A DNA stretch of 64,000 nucleotides from Planotetraspora thailandica (lineage in GTDB: Bacteria > Actinomycetota > Actinomycetes > Streptosporangiales > Streptosporangiaceae). Shown here one piece after another: positions 24,452-33,911 of this stretch. A program made the translations under genes and the position numbers. Where the stretch lies: NCBI RefSeq assembly GCF_016863335.1, contig NZ_BOOR01000005.1, forward strand, positions 62,001 to 126,000. The letters run 5' to 3'. Within the stretch, counting starts at the first letter, position 1; every line of letters begins with the position of its first letter. The notes beneath the pieces are model-generated. The model made no database searches, was not told the origin of the DNA, and worked only from the letters and a program-made list of their open reading frames with translations.

Positions 24452-27400
24452 ATGTCTGATCACCCCGGCACGGCCGGGCGAAGCGCGGCGTTATCCGCCT
24501 TGCTGCTCACACTCGCGATCGTGCTGACGACGCTGCTGCCGACCGGCGGCGCGTGGGCGGCAGCGGACACCACCACCAGCGCCGCCACCACCGTCACCGC
24601 AGCCGGTGCGGCCGCCGAAGATTGCGCCGTCCTGCCGCTCGCCTCCTTCGGCGACACGGGTGCAGGGGTGGGCAAGGCGGCGATTCCGCGAGGCGGCAGC
24701 GCCTGCTTCACCTTCACCGCCGAGCAGGCCGGCCTGCATTACGTTGCCGTGGACGACATCCATGCTCAGACGTACGCCCAGGTCTTCGACGGCGACACGC
24801 AGCTGGACTGCTACGACCCCACATGGGGCGCCGGTTGGTGCCGGTTGTCACACGCGGGCGTCTACACCCTGCAGCTCGTCAACAACGGTTTTGACGACAT
24901 GCCGGCGGCCGTCGTCTCCGTCGTTCCTCTCGCCACCACCGACTCCTGCTCGCCGGAGACGGGGACGTCGTACGCAGACCCGCCCCTGACCGGCTCGGTC
25001 CCCGGCGTGCTGGCGATCATGTGCCAGCCGTTCACCGGGCGGGCCGGAGAACGGATCACCGTCGACCTGAGGACCACCGTGTACGGCGAATCCTTGGGGT
25101 GGATCACTGACGGGACCGGTGCCCACATCTGCCCGCACTTCAACGAAGACGACAGCGACGGCTGCGTACTCCCCGGCGACGGCCCCTACCGCGTGCTCAT
25201 CAGGGTCAGGCACATCGAGGGTGGTTTCCCGGCCGACTACAGGGTGAAGATCCGCCGCCTCTCCGAGCCGCAGGGCTGCGTGAGCGTTCCGATCAACTCC
25301 TACAACTCCGCGCCCACCACCCCGAGCTCGGACTCCGACTGCAAGGTCTTCACCGCCCCGGCCGCGGGACGCTACGCGGTGTACGGCGTCCCGTCGTCCG
25401 GTAGCCGGTCCGTGCCCACGGTCTACGACCACGACGGGAAGACCGTCTGTGAGACCTGGGTGTCCCCGTGTACTGTGCCCGCCGCAGGCAAGTACACCCT
25501 GATCACCGACAGTCCGACCCTGATCCTCGACCGCGCCGGTACGGCCGGTTGTGAGCCCGTCCAGCTCGGCACCTACCGTGGCGCCTTCACGGCGGGTGGT
25601 GAGGTGGACTGCCTGACGCTGCCTCTTCCCGAAGGCGCCCGGATGGCCGCGCTGACAGCCCTGAGCACGCCGGGCCCAGACCCCGATGTGACCGTCGTCG
25701 ACGCCGATGGAACCACGCTGTGCGATACCGGCGACCTCTCTGAGGGGACATGTGCGCTCACCGGCAGGGCTCCGTACCGGGCGTTGGTCTCCGCCGACGA
25801 CGGGGACAAGACGACCGGCTCGTACGCGGTCGCGCTGTATCGCACGGACGCCACGAGCACCTGTCAGACGCTCCCCGTGGGTGACTTCACCGCGAACAGT
25901 CCCGCTGCGTCGTTCAGCACCGGCGACGGCGTCTTCTCGACCTGCCTGAGCATTCCGGCGAACGCCCACAGCCCAGTGGAGAACGTCCAGCTTCAAGCGG
26001 TCTCCGGGTCCTCTCCGGCCCAGTTCTCGGTGCTCGACGCGTCCGGCAAGCAGGTCTGCTCCGCCTTCGGCTCCCCGTCCACCTGGACCACCTGCACCCT
26101 CACCCCGGGCGTCGCCCACACTGTCCTGGTCACCGGTGCGGACACGCGTGCCACGTACACTCTGACCCGCCGCGACGTCACCGCGACGGCGAAGGGTTGC
26201 GCCGCGACCCCCGCGACCGCGGTCGGCGGTCCTTCGACGGGCGGCGCACTCGGCGCGCCGGGCACGCTGCTCTGCCGCAAGGTGACCACCGGTAACACCA
26301 CGGACACCCTGCACCTGAACGTCCGGGACGCCCTCGGCACCGCCAACCTGCTGGCCTTCGACGCGGACGGCAAGGCGGTCTGCGGCAACATCAACAAGTC
26401 CTGCGCGGTCACCGGATCCACCAGCTACCAGGTCCTCGTCACCGTTCCGAGGAACCTGCAGGCCGCCACCTCGTACCGCTTCGACGCCCTCCGTATCGCC
26501 ACCGCAGCCGGACCGGCCGCCGAGTGCACCGCCGTACCGAACGTCAGCTACGGGTACGGGCCGATCACCGGCACCCTGGACGAGCAGCACACGGCCGTCT
26601 GCGCGGCGCTGCCCACCGCGTACAACGACCGGTTCGACTTCACGATCAGCGACACCGCCGGGGGCACCGAGACCGCAGTCCCCGCGCTCTACGGCACGAG
26701 CCTGGCCAACAACTGTGTGCTGTTCATTCCGAGCAGCTACCAGTGCTACATGAGCGAGCCGTACTCCACGGCCGTCTCCCCCAGCATCTTGGTCATCGGC
26801 CTGCCGGAGAAGGCGGCGCAGACCTCGTACAGTGTGCAACTCGACTGCACGGCCATCCGGTGCGGCGCCGAGAAGGTCAGTGTCACCGGAGTCAGTCCGA
26901 CCACCTCCGCGGCGGGCGGCAAGGCCACCCTGACGGTGACGGGGACCGCCCTGCACGAGGACGACAAGGTCCGGATCTACCAGTCCGGCACCACGCTGGA
27001 GGCGGTCACCACCGCGGTGTCGGCGGACCGGAAAAGCCTGACGGCGGTCCTGGATCTGACCGGAGCCATGCCGGGCACGTGGTCCCTCAGCGTCATCACC
27101 CACAACAGCGTCGAATACTCCCGCGGCACCTTCACCGTCACCGAAGCCACGCTGACGAACACCGCGGCTCCCAAGATCACAGGTAGTGCCCAGGTCGGGG
27201 TGAAGCTGACCGTGTCGCCGGGCACGTGGACGCCGGCCGTGACGTCGTACGCCTACCAGTGGAAGGCGGACGGCACGGCGATCGCCGGGGCCACGGCGTC
27301 CTCGTACACGGTGCCCGCGTCGGTGCTCGGCAAGAAGCTGACGGTCGTGGTCAGTGCCCGCCGCACCGGCTACGTCGACGGCACGGCGACCACCGCCGCC

Positions 27401-27967
27401 GTGACCGTCGCCAAGGGCGTCGCCTCGAAAGTCGTCAAGGCGCCGGTCATCTCCGGCACCGCCAGGGTCGGAGTGAAGCTGACCGTGTCACCGGGCACGT
27501 GGACGCCGGCCGTGACGTCGTACGCCTACCAGTGGAAGGCGAACGGCGTCTCGATCGCCGGGGCCACGGCGTCCTCCTACACGGTGCCCGCGTCGGTGCT
27601 CGGCAAGAAGCTGACGGTCGTGGTCAGTGCCCGCCGCACCGGGTACGCCGACGGCACGGCGACCACCGCCGCCGTGACCGTCGCCAAGGGCGTCGCTCCG
27701 AAGGTCGTCAAGAGGCCGACCATCTCCGGCACGGCCAAGGTCGGCCGGACGCTCAAGGCCTCCCACGGCACCTGGACGCCTGCTCCGACGTCATATCTCT
27801 ACCGGTGGTACGCGAACGGCAAGGCGATCGCGGGCGCCACCAAGTCTTCGCTGATCCTCAAGTCCTCCCTGCGCGGCAAGAAGATCACCGTGAAGGTCGC
27901 CGCTCGCCGTACGGGTCACGCAGAAGGCCTCGCCACCAGCACGGCGACGCGGGCGGTCGCCCGCTGA
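24452..27967 (+). CDS. Large secreted multi-module protein with C-terminal Ig-like repeats
   Basis: 1171 aa. Signal peptide 1-37 (ALSALLLTLAIVLTTLLP, AWAAAD), then a Thr/Ala-rich stretch. From C58 to about residue 800 there are seven divergent modules of about 90-115 residues, starting near 58, 165, 275, 366, 470, 582 and 691. Each opens with a cysteine and carries several more, with recurring patterns such as VDCLTLP, DADGTTLCD and CALTGRAPYRALV. Residues 808-895 look IPT/TIG-like (VTGVSPTTSAAGGKATLTVT). Three Ig-like repeats end the protein (about 906-990, 998-1081, 1088-1170), the first two almost identical. No sortase motif or enzyme domain. Likely an extracellular matrix or adhesion protein, possibly O-mannosylated by the nearby PMT. 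Confidence 0.85.
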   Translation: MSDHPGTAGRSAALSALLLTLAIVLTTLLPTGGAWAAADTTTSAATTVTAAGAAAEDCAVLPLASFGDTGAGVGKAAIPRGGSACFTFTAEQAGLHYVAVDDIHAQTYAQVFDGDTQLDCYDPTWGAGWCRLSHAGVYTLQLVNNGFDDMPAAVVSVVPLATTDSCSPETGTSYADPPLTGSVPGVLAIMCQPFTGRAGERITVDLRTTVYGESLGWITDGTGAHICPHFNEDDSDGCVLPGDGPYRVLIRVRHIEGGFPADYRVKIRRLSEPQGCVSVPINSYNSAPTTPSSDSDCKVFTAPAAGRYAVYGVPSSGSRSVPTVYDHDGKTVCETWVSPCTVPAAGKYTLITDSPTLILDRAGTAGCEPVQLGTYRGAFTAGGEVDCLTLPLPEGARMAALTALSTPGPDPDVTVVDADGTTLCDTGDLSEGTCALTGRAPYRALVSADDGDKTTGSYAVALYRTDATSTCQTLPVGDFTANSPAASFSTGDGVFSTCLSIPANAHSPVENVQLQAVSGSSPAQFSVLDASGKQVCSAFGSPSTWTTCTLTPGVAHTVLVTGADTRATYTLTRRDVTATAKGCAATPATAVGGPSTGGALGAPGTLLCRKVTTGNTTDTLHLNVRDALGTANLLAFDADGKAVCGNINKSCAVTGSTSYQVLVTVPRNLQAATSYRFDALRIATAAGPAAECTAVPNVSYGYGPITGTLDEQHTAVCAALPTAYNDRFDFTISDTAGGTETAVPALYGTSLANNCVLFIPSSYQCYMSEPYSTAVSPSILVIGLPEKAAQTSYSVQLDCTAIRCGAEKVSVTGVSPTTSAAGGKATLTVTGTALHEDDKVRIYQSGTTLEAVTTAVSADRKSLTAVLDLTGAMPGTWSLSVITHNSVEYSRGTFTVTEATLTNTAAPKITGSAQVGVKLTVSPGTWTPAVTSYAYQWKADGTAIAGATASSYTVPASVLGKKLTVVVSARRTGYVDGTATTAAVTVAKGVASKVVKAPVISGTARVGVKLTVSPGTWTPAVTSYAYQWKANGVSIAGATASSYTVPASVLGKKLTVVVSARRTGYADGTATTAAVTVAKGVAPKVVKRPTISGTAKVGRTLKASHGTWTPAPTSYLYRWYANGKAIAGATKSSLILKSSLRGKKITVKVAARRTGHAEGLATSTATRAVAR
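27197..27694 (+). repeat. Near-identical 273-bp tandem repeat inside the secreted-protein gene
   Basis: Two successive units with a period of 273 bp (91 codons): TGAAGCTGACCGTGTC occurs at 27201 and 27474. They differ at only scattered bases over more than 200 bp. A third, diverged unit continues to the stop codon. The near identity at the DNA level implies recent duplication or gene conversion. Confidence 0.85.
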
Positions 27968-27989
27968 GCCGCGAGGTGCCGAAACGACA

Positions 27990-28025
27990 GGGTGGGCTCC
28001 GCCGGACATCCGGCGAAGCCCACCC
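27990..28025. terminator. Terminator after the 1171-residue protein gene
   Basis: GGGTGGGCTCCGCCGG (27990-28005), loop ACAT, CCGGCGAAGCCCACCC (28010-28025): 16-bp stem with one mismatch, between convergent genes. Confidence 0.8.
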
Positions 28026-28037
28026 GGCCGGTCGGTC

Positions 28038-28493
28038 TCAGCCGGCGGTGACGTCTGCGTCGGCGCCGTCGCGCAGAGCCTCCGCCATCCGGCGGGCGTC
28101 CGTCCGGGCGGGGATGGGGAAACGCAACTTGAGCCCCTGCTCGGCGCCCACCGCCACCTTGAGGACGCCGGTGATCCCCACGCTGACGTTCACGACGCCG
28201 ATCGCGGGCCGGGGGATCTCGCCAATCAGGTTGCGGGTCGGGCGGCCGGTCAACTGGTTCATCTCAAAGAACAGCAGGCGGCGGTCGGTGAGAAGCACAT
28301 AGCGCTTCACCGGCACCAGGAACGCCGCGGCGGCACCGCCGGTCAGGGCGGCCGTGGCGAGCCCCAGGGCGAGGCTCCGCTTGAGACGCATGCTGCCGAC
28401 CATCGCGATGCTGGCGATCTCCGGCTGCTCGCCCGGCTCGAGCGACTCCGCCGCCGCTTCGATGAGCCGCTGCCTGGACTTGGACATACCCAT
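28038..28493 (-). CDS. Conserved hypothetical membrane-associated protein
   Basis: 151 aa. An N-terminal helical region (SKSRQRLIEAAAESLEPGEQ) precedes one hydrophobic helix (about 39-60, LALGLATAALTGGAAAAFLV). A PH-like beta region follows with VKRYVLLTDRRLLFFEMNQL, reminiscent of bacterial PH-domain proteins. No catalytic motif. The start could be the Met at codon 3. Single gene; function unknown. Confidence 0.72.
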   Translation of the reverse strand: MGMSKSRQRLIEAAAESLEPGEQPEIASIAMVGSMRLKRSLALGLATAALTGGAAAAFLVPVKRYVLLTDRRLLFFEMNQLTGRPTRNLIGEIPRPAIGVVNVSVGITGVLKVAVGAEQGLKLRFPIPARTDARRMAEALRDGADADVTAG

Positions 28494-28799
28494 GAAAACC
28501 TCGCACCCGCTATCTGAACCGTACGAACTGTGCCTTCGATTGATCGGCGCGGAAAACCGTAACGAAATGCCATTTCGCGTTCAATCGATCAAGGCCGTCT
28601 CAATCAAATCGAGATCGCCGGTTTCTCAGCCGGACACACGAAAGTCCACGAAGACGGTCACAGGCTTCGCGATCAGCACCATGTCCGGGACGCGGCCGTA
28701 AGGCGATGCGAGAAGGCCCGGTCGCCATAAGCGACCGGGCCCTGCGCCCGAGGTCAGAGTGAACGATGTCGAGACCTGGCCGACGGGCCGGTCGAGGGG
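28494..28799. other. Intergenic region, only a terminator recognised
   Basis: 306 bases, no gene supported. It holds the promoter side of the 28493 gene, a short AT-richer stretch around 28560-28640, and a strong hairpin at 28715-28741. Confidence 0.4.
28715..28741. terminator. Terminator downstream of the sigma/CU044_5270 operon
   Basis: GGCCCGGTCGC (28715-28725), loop CATAA, GCGACCGGGCC (28731-28741): perfect 11-bp stem, about 60 bases past the stop of the minus-strand operon. Confidence 0.8.
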
Positions 28800-30002
28800 T
28801 CAGCTGAACGGCAGTTCGGCCGAGGGCTTCGGCTTGGCGTCGGTCCACCCCGCCGAGCGGTAGGCGATGTAATTGATGACGAACCCGGGCTTCATTTCCG
28901 CGTACGGGCCGCCGGGCTTGGTCAGCTCCTCCTGTACGGACAGCACCGCTCCGGTGCGCTCATCGAAGACGATCACCGTGCGGGAGCGGTAGGTCCCCTG
29001 CTCGGCCTTCGGCCCGCCGTACTCGCCGGTGACCGTCGTGGCGCGGTCGTCGGAGGCCAGGGCGACGCCCTTGCGCTCCAGCGGGTCGGTGTCGCGGCCG
29101 ATGGCGTGGATGCCCGGCTGGTCGGCCAGTGCCCGCATCAGGCCCGCCCGCACCTTCGGCGGGACCGGGTCCATCGCCAGGGCTCCCGCCATCGAGATCT
29201 TGACGCTGGGCGGGAGCCGCATCCCCTCGTGCCCCCCCTCGCGCGTCCCCTTCGGGTTCATCCTCTTCGTGAGCGCCTCGTCGCTCAGGAACCTCTCGGC
29301 GAGCTTGGCGGGATCGGTCGGCAGGTTCTGCAGGTCCTCGACCGACATCCCGGGGGCGCCCACGAATCCTCCGCCGCCGCCGCGTGGGTCCGTGCCCCTC
29401 TCCGGGCCGTCCATCTGCCACTTCTGCGCCTTGGCGGTGTAGGTGTAGTAGTGGTCGCCGGACCAGACGCGAAAGCTCGACGGCGACCCGTCCTTGCGCC
29501 ACAGTGCCGCGTCCTGCGCGGTCAACGGGTGGGCCGGGAGGTCGCGGCCGTAGTGCCCCTCGCCCATGCCGGACTTGGCGCCCCACCAGCTGAACATCTC
29601 GCTGTGCGCACCGGTGATCGCGTAGGTTCCGGTCTTCGGGCGCATGATGTAGGACTGGCCATCGATCTGATCGATGTACCAGTACTTGCCGGTCGGCTGC
29701 TGTTCCGCCTTCTCCGCCGCCGCGAGGACCGCCCCCTTGGCGTCCAGGTTCAGCGAGCTGGGCCGCGCGACCGTGCTCCCTCCGCCAGGCGCGTTCCCGC
29801 CGACGACCGTGTTCCCCCCGGCGAGCGTGATCGCCACGGTCGCCGCCGCGGCCGCCGCGAGCGCACCGGTCAGCCCCCACCGCAGCCGGGGCGTCGAACG
29901 GCGGGACGGCTCGTCCAGCAGTGCCTTCGCCCTGGCGATCGCCCGGGCGGTGGGTGGGGCGGGCTCGGGGTAGCCGTCCCGGACCATCCGCACTTCATCC
30001 AT
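28800..30002 (-). CDS. CU044_5270-family membrane protein
   Basis: 400 aa from ATG at 30002 (GGAGGAACAGC upstream; MDEVRMVRDGYPEPAPPTAR). A short cytoplasmic N-terminus is followed by one membrane helix at about 42-62 (WGLTGALAAAAAATVAITLA). A large extracytoplasmic domain includes YWYIDQIDGQSY and VFDERTGAVLSVQEEL. This family is regularly encoded right after ECF sigma factors in actinobacteria, as here with an 8-base overlap. It may sense an envelope signal and modulate the sigma factor, but lacks a canonical ZAS anti-sigma motif. Confidence 0.88.
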   Translation of the reverse strand: MDEVRMVRDGYPEPAPPTARAIARAKALLDEPSRRSTPRLRWGLTGALAAAAAATVAITLAGGNTVVGGNAPGGGSTVARPSSLNLDAKGAVLAAAEKAEQQPTGKYWYIDQIDGQSYIMRPKTGTYAITGAHSEMFSWWGAKSGMGEGHYGRDLPAHPLTAQDAALWRKDGSPSSFRVWSGDHYYTYTAKAQKWQMDGPERGTDPRGGGGGFVGAPGMSVEDLQNLPTDPAKLAERFLSDEALTKRMNPKGTREGGHEGMRLPPSVKISMAGALAMDPVPPKVRAGLMRALADQPGIHAIGRDTDPLERKGVALASDDRATTVTGEYGGPKAEQGTYRSRTVIVFDERTGAVLSVQEELTKPGGPYAEMKPGFVINYIAYRSAGWTDAKPKPSAELPFS

Positions 30003-30552
30003 GCTGTTCCTCCAAAGTGAACATCGGATTGGTCCCGCCAAGCGCCTTGCGCAGTGTGGTTCGGGCACGGTTCAGCCGGGAGCCGACCGTGCCATAGGAG
30101 ATCCCCAACGCCGCCGCGATCTCGTCGTGGCTGAGATCGGCCAAGGCAACGAGCAGCAGCACGTCGCGTTGCCCGCGCGGCAGCGCCGCGATCGCCTCGG
30201 CCAGCTCTCCCCGCAGGCCCTCGGCGCTGACCCGCGAATCGATCCGCTCGGCGTGCTCCTCGGCGCCCCGGCCCGGGCCGAGGCGGGCGCCTGCCCGCAG
30301 CGCGCGCGTCTCGGCCCGCCGGTGCCTGCCGATCACCTTGGTCGCGATGCCGTACAGCCAGGTGCGCACGCCCGCGCGTTCCGGGTCGTAACGCCGACGT
30401 TGCCGGAACGCCTCCAGGAACGTCTGCGCCGCGACGTCGTCGGCGGCGTCCGGGCCGAGCCGCTTGGCCGCGTACCGGTGGATCTCGGCGAAATAGACGT
30501 CGAAGACCTCGTCGAAACGCTCGGCGGGGCGAGGCGGGGGGTCCCCTGTCAT
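29995..30552 (-). CDS. ECF-type RNA polymerase sigma factor
   Basis: 185 aa from ATG at 30552, selected by AAAGG 7 bases upstream; two earlier in-frame Met codons are possible. Sigma-70 region 2 is at residues 13-80 (FDEVFDVYFAEIHRYAAKRL, TFLEAFRQRRRYD, RTWLYGIATKVIGRHRR). Region 4 is at 115-170 (LPRGQRDVLLLVALADLSHD, ISYGTVGSRLNRARTTLRKA). It overlaps the downstream CU044_5270 gene, implying coupled expression. Confidence 0.93.
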   Translation of the reverse strand: MTGDPPPRPAERFDEVFDVYFAEIHRYAAKRLGPDAADDVAAQTFLEAFRQRRRYDPERAGVRTWLYGIATKVIGRHRRAETRALRAGARLGPGRGAEEHAERIDSRVSAEGLRGELAEAIAALPRGQRDVLLLVALADLSHDEIAAALGISYGTVGSRLNRARTTLRKALGGTNPMFTLEEQHG

Positions 30553-30668
30553 GTGGTGCCTTTCCATAGCGCGGATGGCGGTCACATGGGTATCAACCGC
30601 AACCGGCTTTCGCTTTCCCGCCGCGCCCGGCTAGATCAGAGCCGTGCAGGTACTGGCCGTGAGAGGTT

Positions 30669-32073
30669 TTAGCCCCGACCGTAGAGGGTGGCCAAATCGA
30701 TCAGCCGGACGTCGGGGTCGGCATCCGCAGCGGCGTATGCCTTGTCGTTGAAGCCTGTGCCACTGAAGCAGATGAGTCGAGTGTCGGTCGTGTCGTAACG
30801 TCCGGCCTCGGCGATGAGGCTACGGATGTGCCGAAGGCGTTCGATGTGGGCCATGCCCATGGTGTCGTTCCACTTGGCCTCCCCGATGGCCAGGAGCGGC
30901 GCCTTGGAACCGTCGGCCACGCCGATGACCGCCACATCGACCTCATGCCCGGTGCGGGCTCGGGCATCGTGGACTATGCCGTGCCCGACACGGGCAGGTA
31001 GACCGCTCAGAAGTTCGGGGTCAGCGTGATGCAGCGCCCAGTCGCGGCAGACCTGTTCGAAGTGGGGCCCGAGGACATTACTGACGAACCGACGTTGACT
31101 GGCTTGCCAGACCCGCCTCGCGCTCCCGGGGCGTTCGAGCTGATCCCAGACCGGGCGCATGATCGCGTGGTAGAACCCGATCAGCGGTTCGGCGATGCGG
31201 TACGTGGGGCGATTGTCGCGGAAGGCGTCCGCGTCACGGTGCAGCAGCCCTGCGTCTTCGAGGACGTTGATGGGGTGCGCGATATCGGTGGCCTTGCGTT
31301 CCAGATAGCCGGCCATGCCCCCGCGCGTGGCATTGCCGTCGGCAACGGCGGCCAGGACGCGGCGTCTCGGGATTGAGGACGGTACAGACAACCCAGTCGT
31401 CGAAGTCGTCCGGCCCTTCGGGGGTGTCGCCACGCGCGAACTCGCGCCGGTAGGCAGGGGTTCCGCCGACGATCGCGTTCACCTTCATGGCCAGGTGGGG
31501 GTCGCCGATGCCCCAGAACTCGGCGGCGAGGTAGTGGTCGAGGGGGCGGACGACCAGTTCAAGCCCGGCGCGACCGCGCAGCGGGGCATTGCCCGACAGC
31601 AGCCGGCCCATGAAGGACAGCGCCGAGCCGCACAGCAGCAGCCTGGTGCGCGAGCCGGTGCGCTGGTCACGCAGAGGTCGCAGTGCCTCTTGAATGATCG
31701 AAGGCAGTTCCGGGTTGGCCTTGGCGAGGTACGGAAACTCGTCGATCACAACGGGGACGGGGCGCTCGGAGCCGAGGGCGAGCAGCGCGTCGACAGCCTC
31801 CGACCAGTTGGCGAAGTGGAACGGGCTTGCAGGGCGAACATGGGCGGTCAGCGCCGCACTCATCCGTCGCAGCGACTCGGCGTCGGCGGCCTCGGTCGCA
31901 CCGAAGTAGAACCCTCCCGCGACGCGGCAAGCGGCGTCCAGCAGGAAGGTCTTGCCCTGGCGTAGACGCCCGGAGACCACGCCAAGGGTCGCTCCCGGCT
32001 GCGGATCGGTGATGAACCGGCTCAATGCCGACCACTCGTAATCCCGGTCGAAGATCTCGGCGGGCTTGTCCAC
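30669..32073 (-). pseudogene. ATP-binding protein (AAA/DUF234 type), frameshifted with internal deletion
   Basis: The N-terminal half (32073 down to about 31385) reads as an AAA ATPase: Walker A SGRLRQGKTFLL, Walker B VPVVIDEFPYL, sensor LLLCGSALSFMG. After VVCTVLNP the reading frame shifts. The C-terminal half (from about 31375 down to 30669) reads RRVLAAVADGNATRGG, a winged-helix stretch, then a DUF234-like nuclease-fold tail (GHEVDVAVIGVADG, LLAIGEAKWND). Family members, from memory, carry about 20-25 more residues at the junction, so a short deletion that is not a multiple of three probably broke the gene. A sequencing error alone would not restore the missing segment. Confidence 0.8.
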
Positions 32074-32172
32074 ACCTCACCCCGATGGACATAGAAGTAC
32101 GCCTACATAAAACATGCTCCTACTTCTGGCGCTAGAGGAGTGCGGCCATGCGCGCGATATACGGGAAGTCAT

Positions 32173-33666
32173 CTATGAGCGAGTCGCCTCGTAGCCGGGG
32201 AGGACGGCCGGGGTGGTCCGGGTTGCCGGGCGCATGGTGAGGATCAGTACGGCCAGCCCGGCGAAGATGACCGCGGCGACGACGCCGGTGACGTGCAGGC
32301 CGGCGGTGAACGCTTCCCGTGCGGTGTGCAGCAGTTCTTCGCCCTGGCCTGCGGGAAGATGCCGGCTGGTGGCCACCGCGCCGGCCAGCGAGTCGGACGT
32401 GCCGTCCATCCGGCTGCGGTAGACCACCGCGGCCACGACACCGAGCAGTGCGAAGCCGAGCGAACCGCCCAAGTAGTTGCCGGTCTCCGACATCGACGCC
32501 GCCGAGCCGGCGCGCTCCGGCGGGACGGACCCGACGACCAGCCCGGTGCCCAGCGCGAACAGCGGGCCGGTGCCCAGCGCCAGTACGGCGATGCCGATCA
32601 TCACCAGCGGCAGGGCGCTCGCACCGTCGGCGCCCACCAGCAGCAGGCTGCCCAGTGCCGACCCCGCAAGCCCGCCGGCGATCGCGGTCGTCTGCTTCAT
32701 CCGCCGGGCCAGCGCCGGCGCGGCCATGGTGCCGACCGCCACGCCCAGGCCCATCGGCGCGAACAGCACCGCCGACGCGACCGGCGAGTAGCCCAGCACG
32801 CTCTGCAGATACTGGGTCACCAGCAGGCCCGTACCGGCCATGGCGATGCCGGCGAAGACCAGCGCGATGAGCACGGCCGTGAACGGGCGGTTGCGCAACA
32901 GCCGCAGGTCCAGCAGCGGCGTCTCCAGCCGCAGCTGCCGCCGTACGAACAGGTATCCGATGGCTGTGCCGACGACGAGGGCCGCCGCCGGCACGACCGG
33001 CACGCTCTCGACGGTCAGCTGCTTGATGCCGTAGACCGTCAGGAGCACCGCCACGAGCGACAGCCCGACGTCGGCCAGGTCGAGCAGGCCGGCCTGGTCG
33101 CTGCGGAACTCCGGCAGCAGGACACGCCCGGCGATCACCAGCAATGCCATCGCCGGCACGGCGGCCAGGAACACCGATCCCCACCAGAAGTGCTGGAGCA
33201 GGAATCCGGCGAGTACAGGTCCGAGCGCGCCGCCGGTGAACTGGCAGGTCGCCCAGATCGCGATGGCCTGCCCGCGCTGTCGTTCGTCGCGGAACATGTT
33301 GGTGATCAAGGCAAGTGTGGACGGCGCCAGGGTCGCGCCGGCGACGCCCAGCAGTGCACGCGCGACGATCAGCATCAGCGGGCTGACCGAAAAGGCGGCC
33401 ACGACCGACAGCACCGCGAACGCCGCTCCGCCGATCATCAGCAGTCGCCGGCGGCCGATCCGGTCGCCGAGCGTACCCATCGTGATGACCAGGCCGGCCA
33501 CCATGAGTCCGTAGCTGTCACTGATCCACAGCTGCTGGACGTTGGTGGCGCCCAGGTCGGCGCTCAGCTGTGGGAGGGCGAGGAGCAACGCCGTCATGTC
33601 CATCGCGACGAGCAATGTCGGCAACATGAGGACGACCAGTCCCAGCCATGCCCGGTTCACTCGCAT
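32173..33666 (-). CDS. MFS drug exporter, DHA2 (EmrB/QacA) family
   Basis: 497 aa with about 14 membrane helices. Motif A is GTLGDRIGRRRLL, motif C-like GVAGATLAPSTLALI, and the N-terminal DMTALLLALPQLSADL is typical of the 14-TM drug:H+ antiporters. The long loop between helices 13 and 14 carries RMDGTSDSLAGAVATSRHLP. Single gene after the ATPase pseudogene and divergent from the DGPF/ECF pair. Substrate unknown. Confidence 0.93.
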   Translation of the reverse strand: MRVNRAWLGLVVLMLPTLLVAMDMTALLLALPQLSADLGATNVQQLWISDSYGLMVAGLVITMGTLGDRIGRRRLLMIGGAAFAVLSVVAAFSVSPLMLIVARALLGVAGATLAPSTLALITNMFRDERQRGQAIAIWATCQFTGGALGPVLAGFLLQHFWWGSVFLAAVPAMALLVIAGRVLLPEFRSDQAGLLDLADVGLSLVAVLLTVYGIKQLTVESVPVVPAAALVVGTAIGYLFVRRQLRLETPLLDLRLLRNRPFTAVLIALVFAGIAMAGTGLLVTQYLQSVLGYSPVASAVLFAPMGLGVAVGTMAAPALARRMKQTTAIAGGLAGSALGSLLLVGADGASALPLVMIGIAVLALGTGPLFALGTGLVVGSVPPERAGSAASMSETGNYLGGSLGFALLGVVAAVVYRSRMDGTSDSLAGAVATSRHLPAGQGEELLHTAREAFTAGLHVTGVVAAVIFAGLAVLILTMRPATRTTPAVLPGYEATRS

Positions 33667-33911
33667 ATCCGAACTTCCTGTTCTCTCGACGTTTCGCCGG
33701 ATGGTCGGAGCGGTCGAGGGCTTCTTGACATCGGCACGGACGGAAATCTCTCGCGGTGGGGCGTCACCGGAAATGACGACCTCGCGGTCTGGGCGATGTG
33801 ACGGCGAAACTCATGCGAGAGTTTTCAGCGGGGGACGTCAAGACGACGGCGGTGGCTCCGACCAACGGTTGAAGGGCCCGTCCGGGGCTCGCGAACCACG
33901 AGGAGTACGAG

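Noticed and set aside
24848-27103. 751-residue antisense frame within the secreted-protein gene
   Set aside because: Antisense shadow; the plus-strand frame has a signal peptide and repeated modules.
28600-28848. 82-residue minus-strand frame between the 28493 gene and the CU044_5270 gene
   Set aside because: Overlaps the end of the CU044_5270 gene and a strong terminator hairpin; Arg-rich shadow composition.
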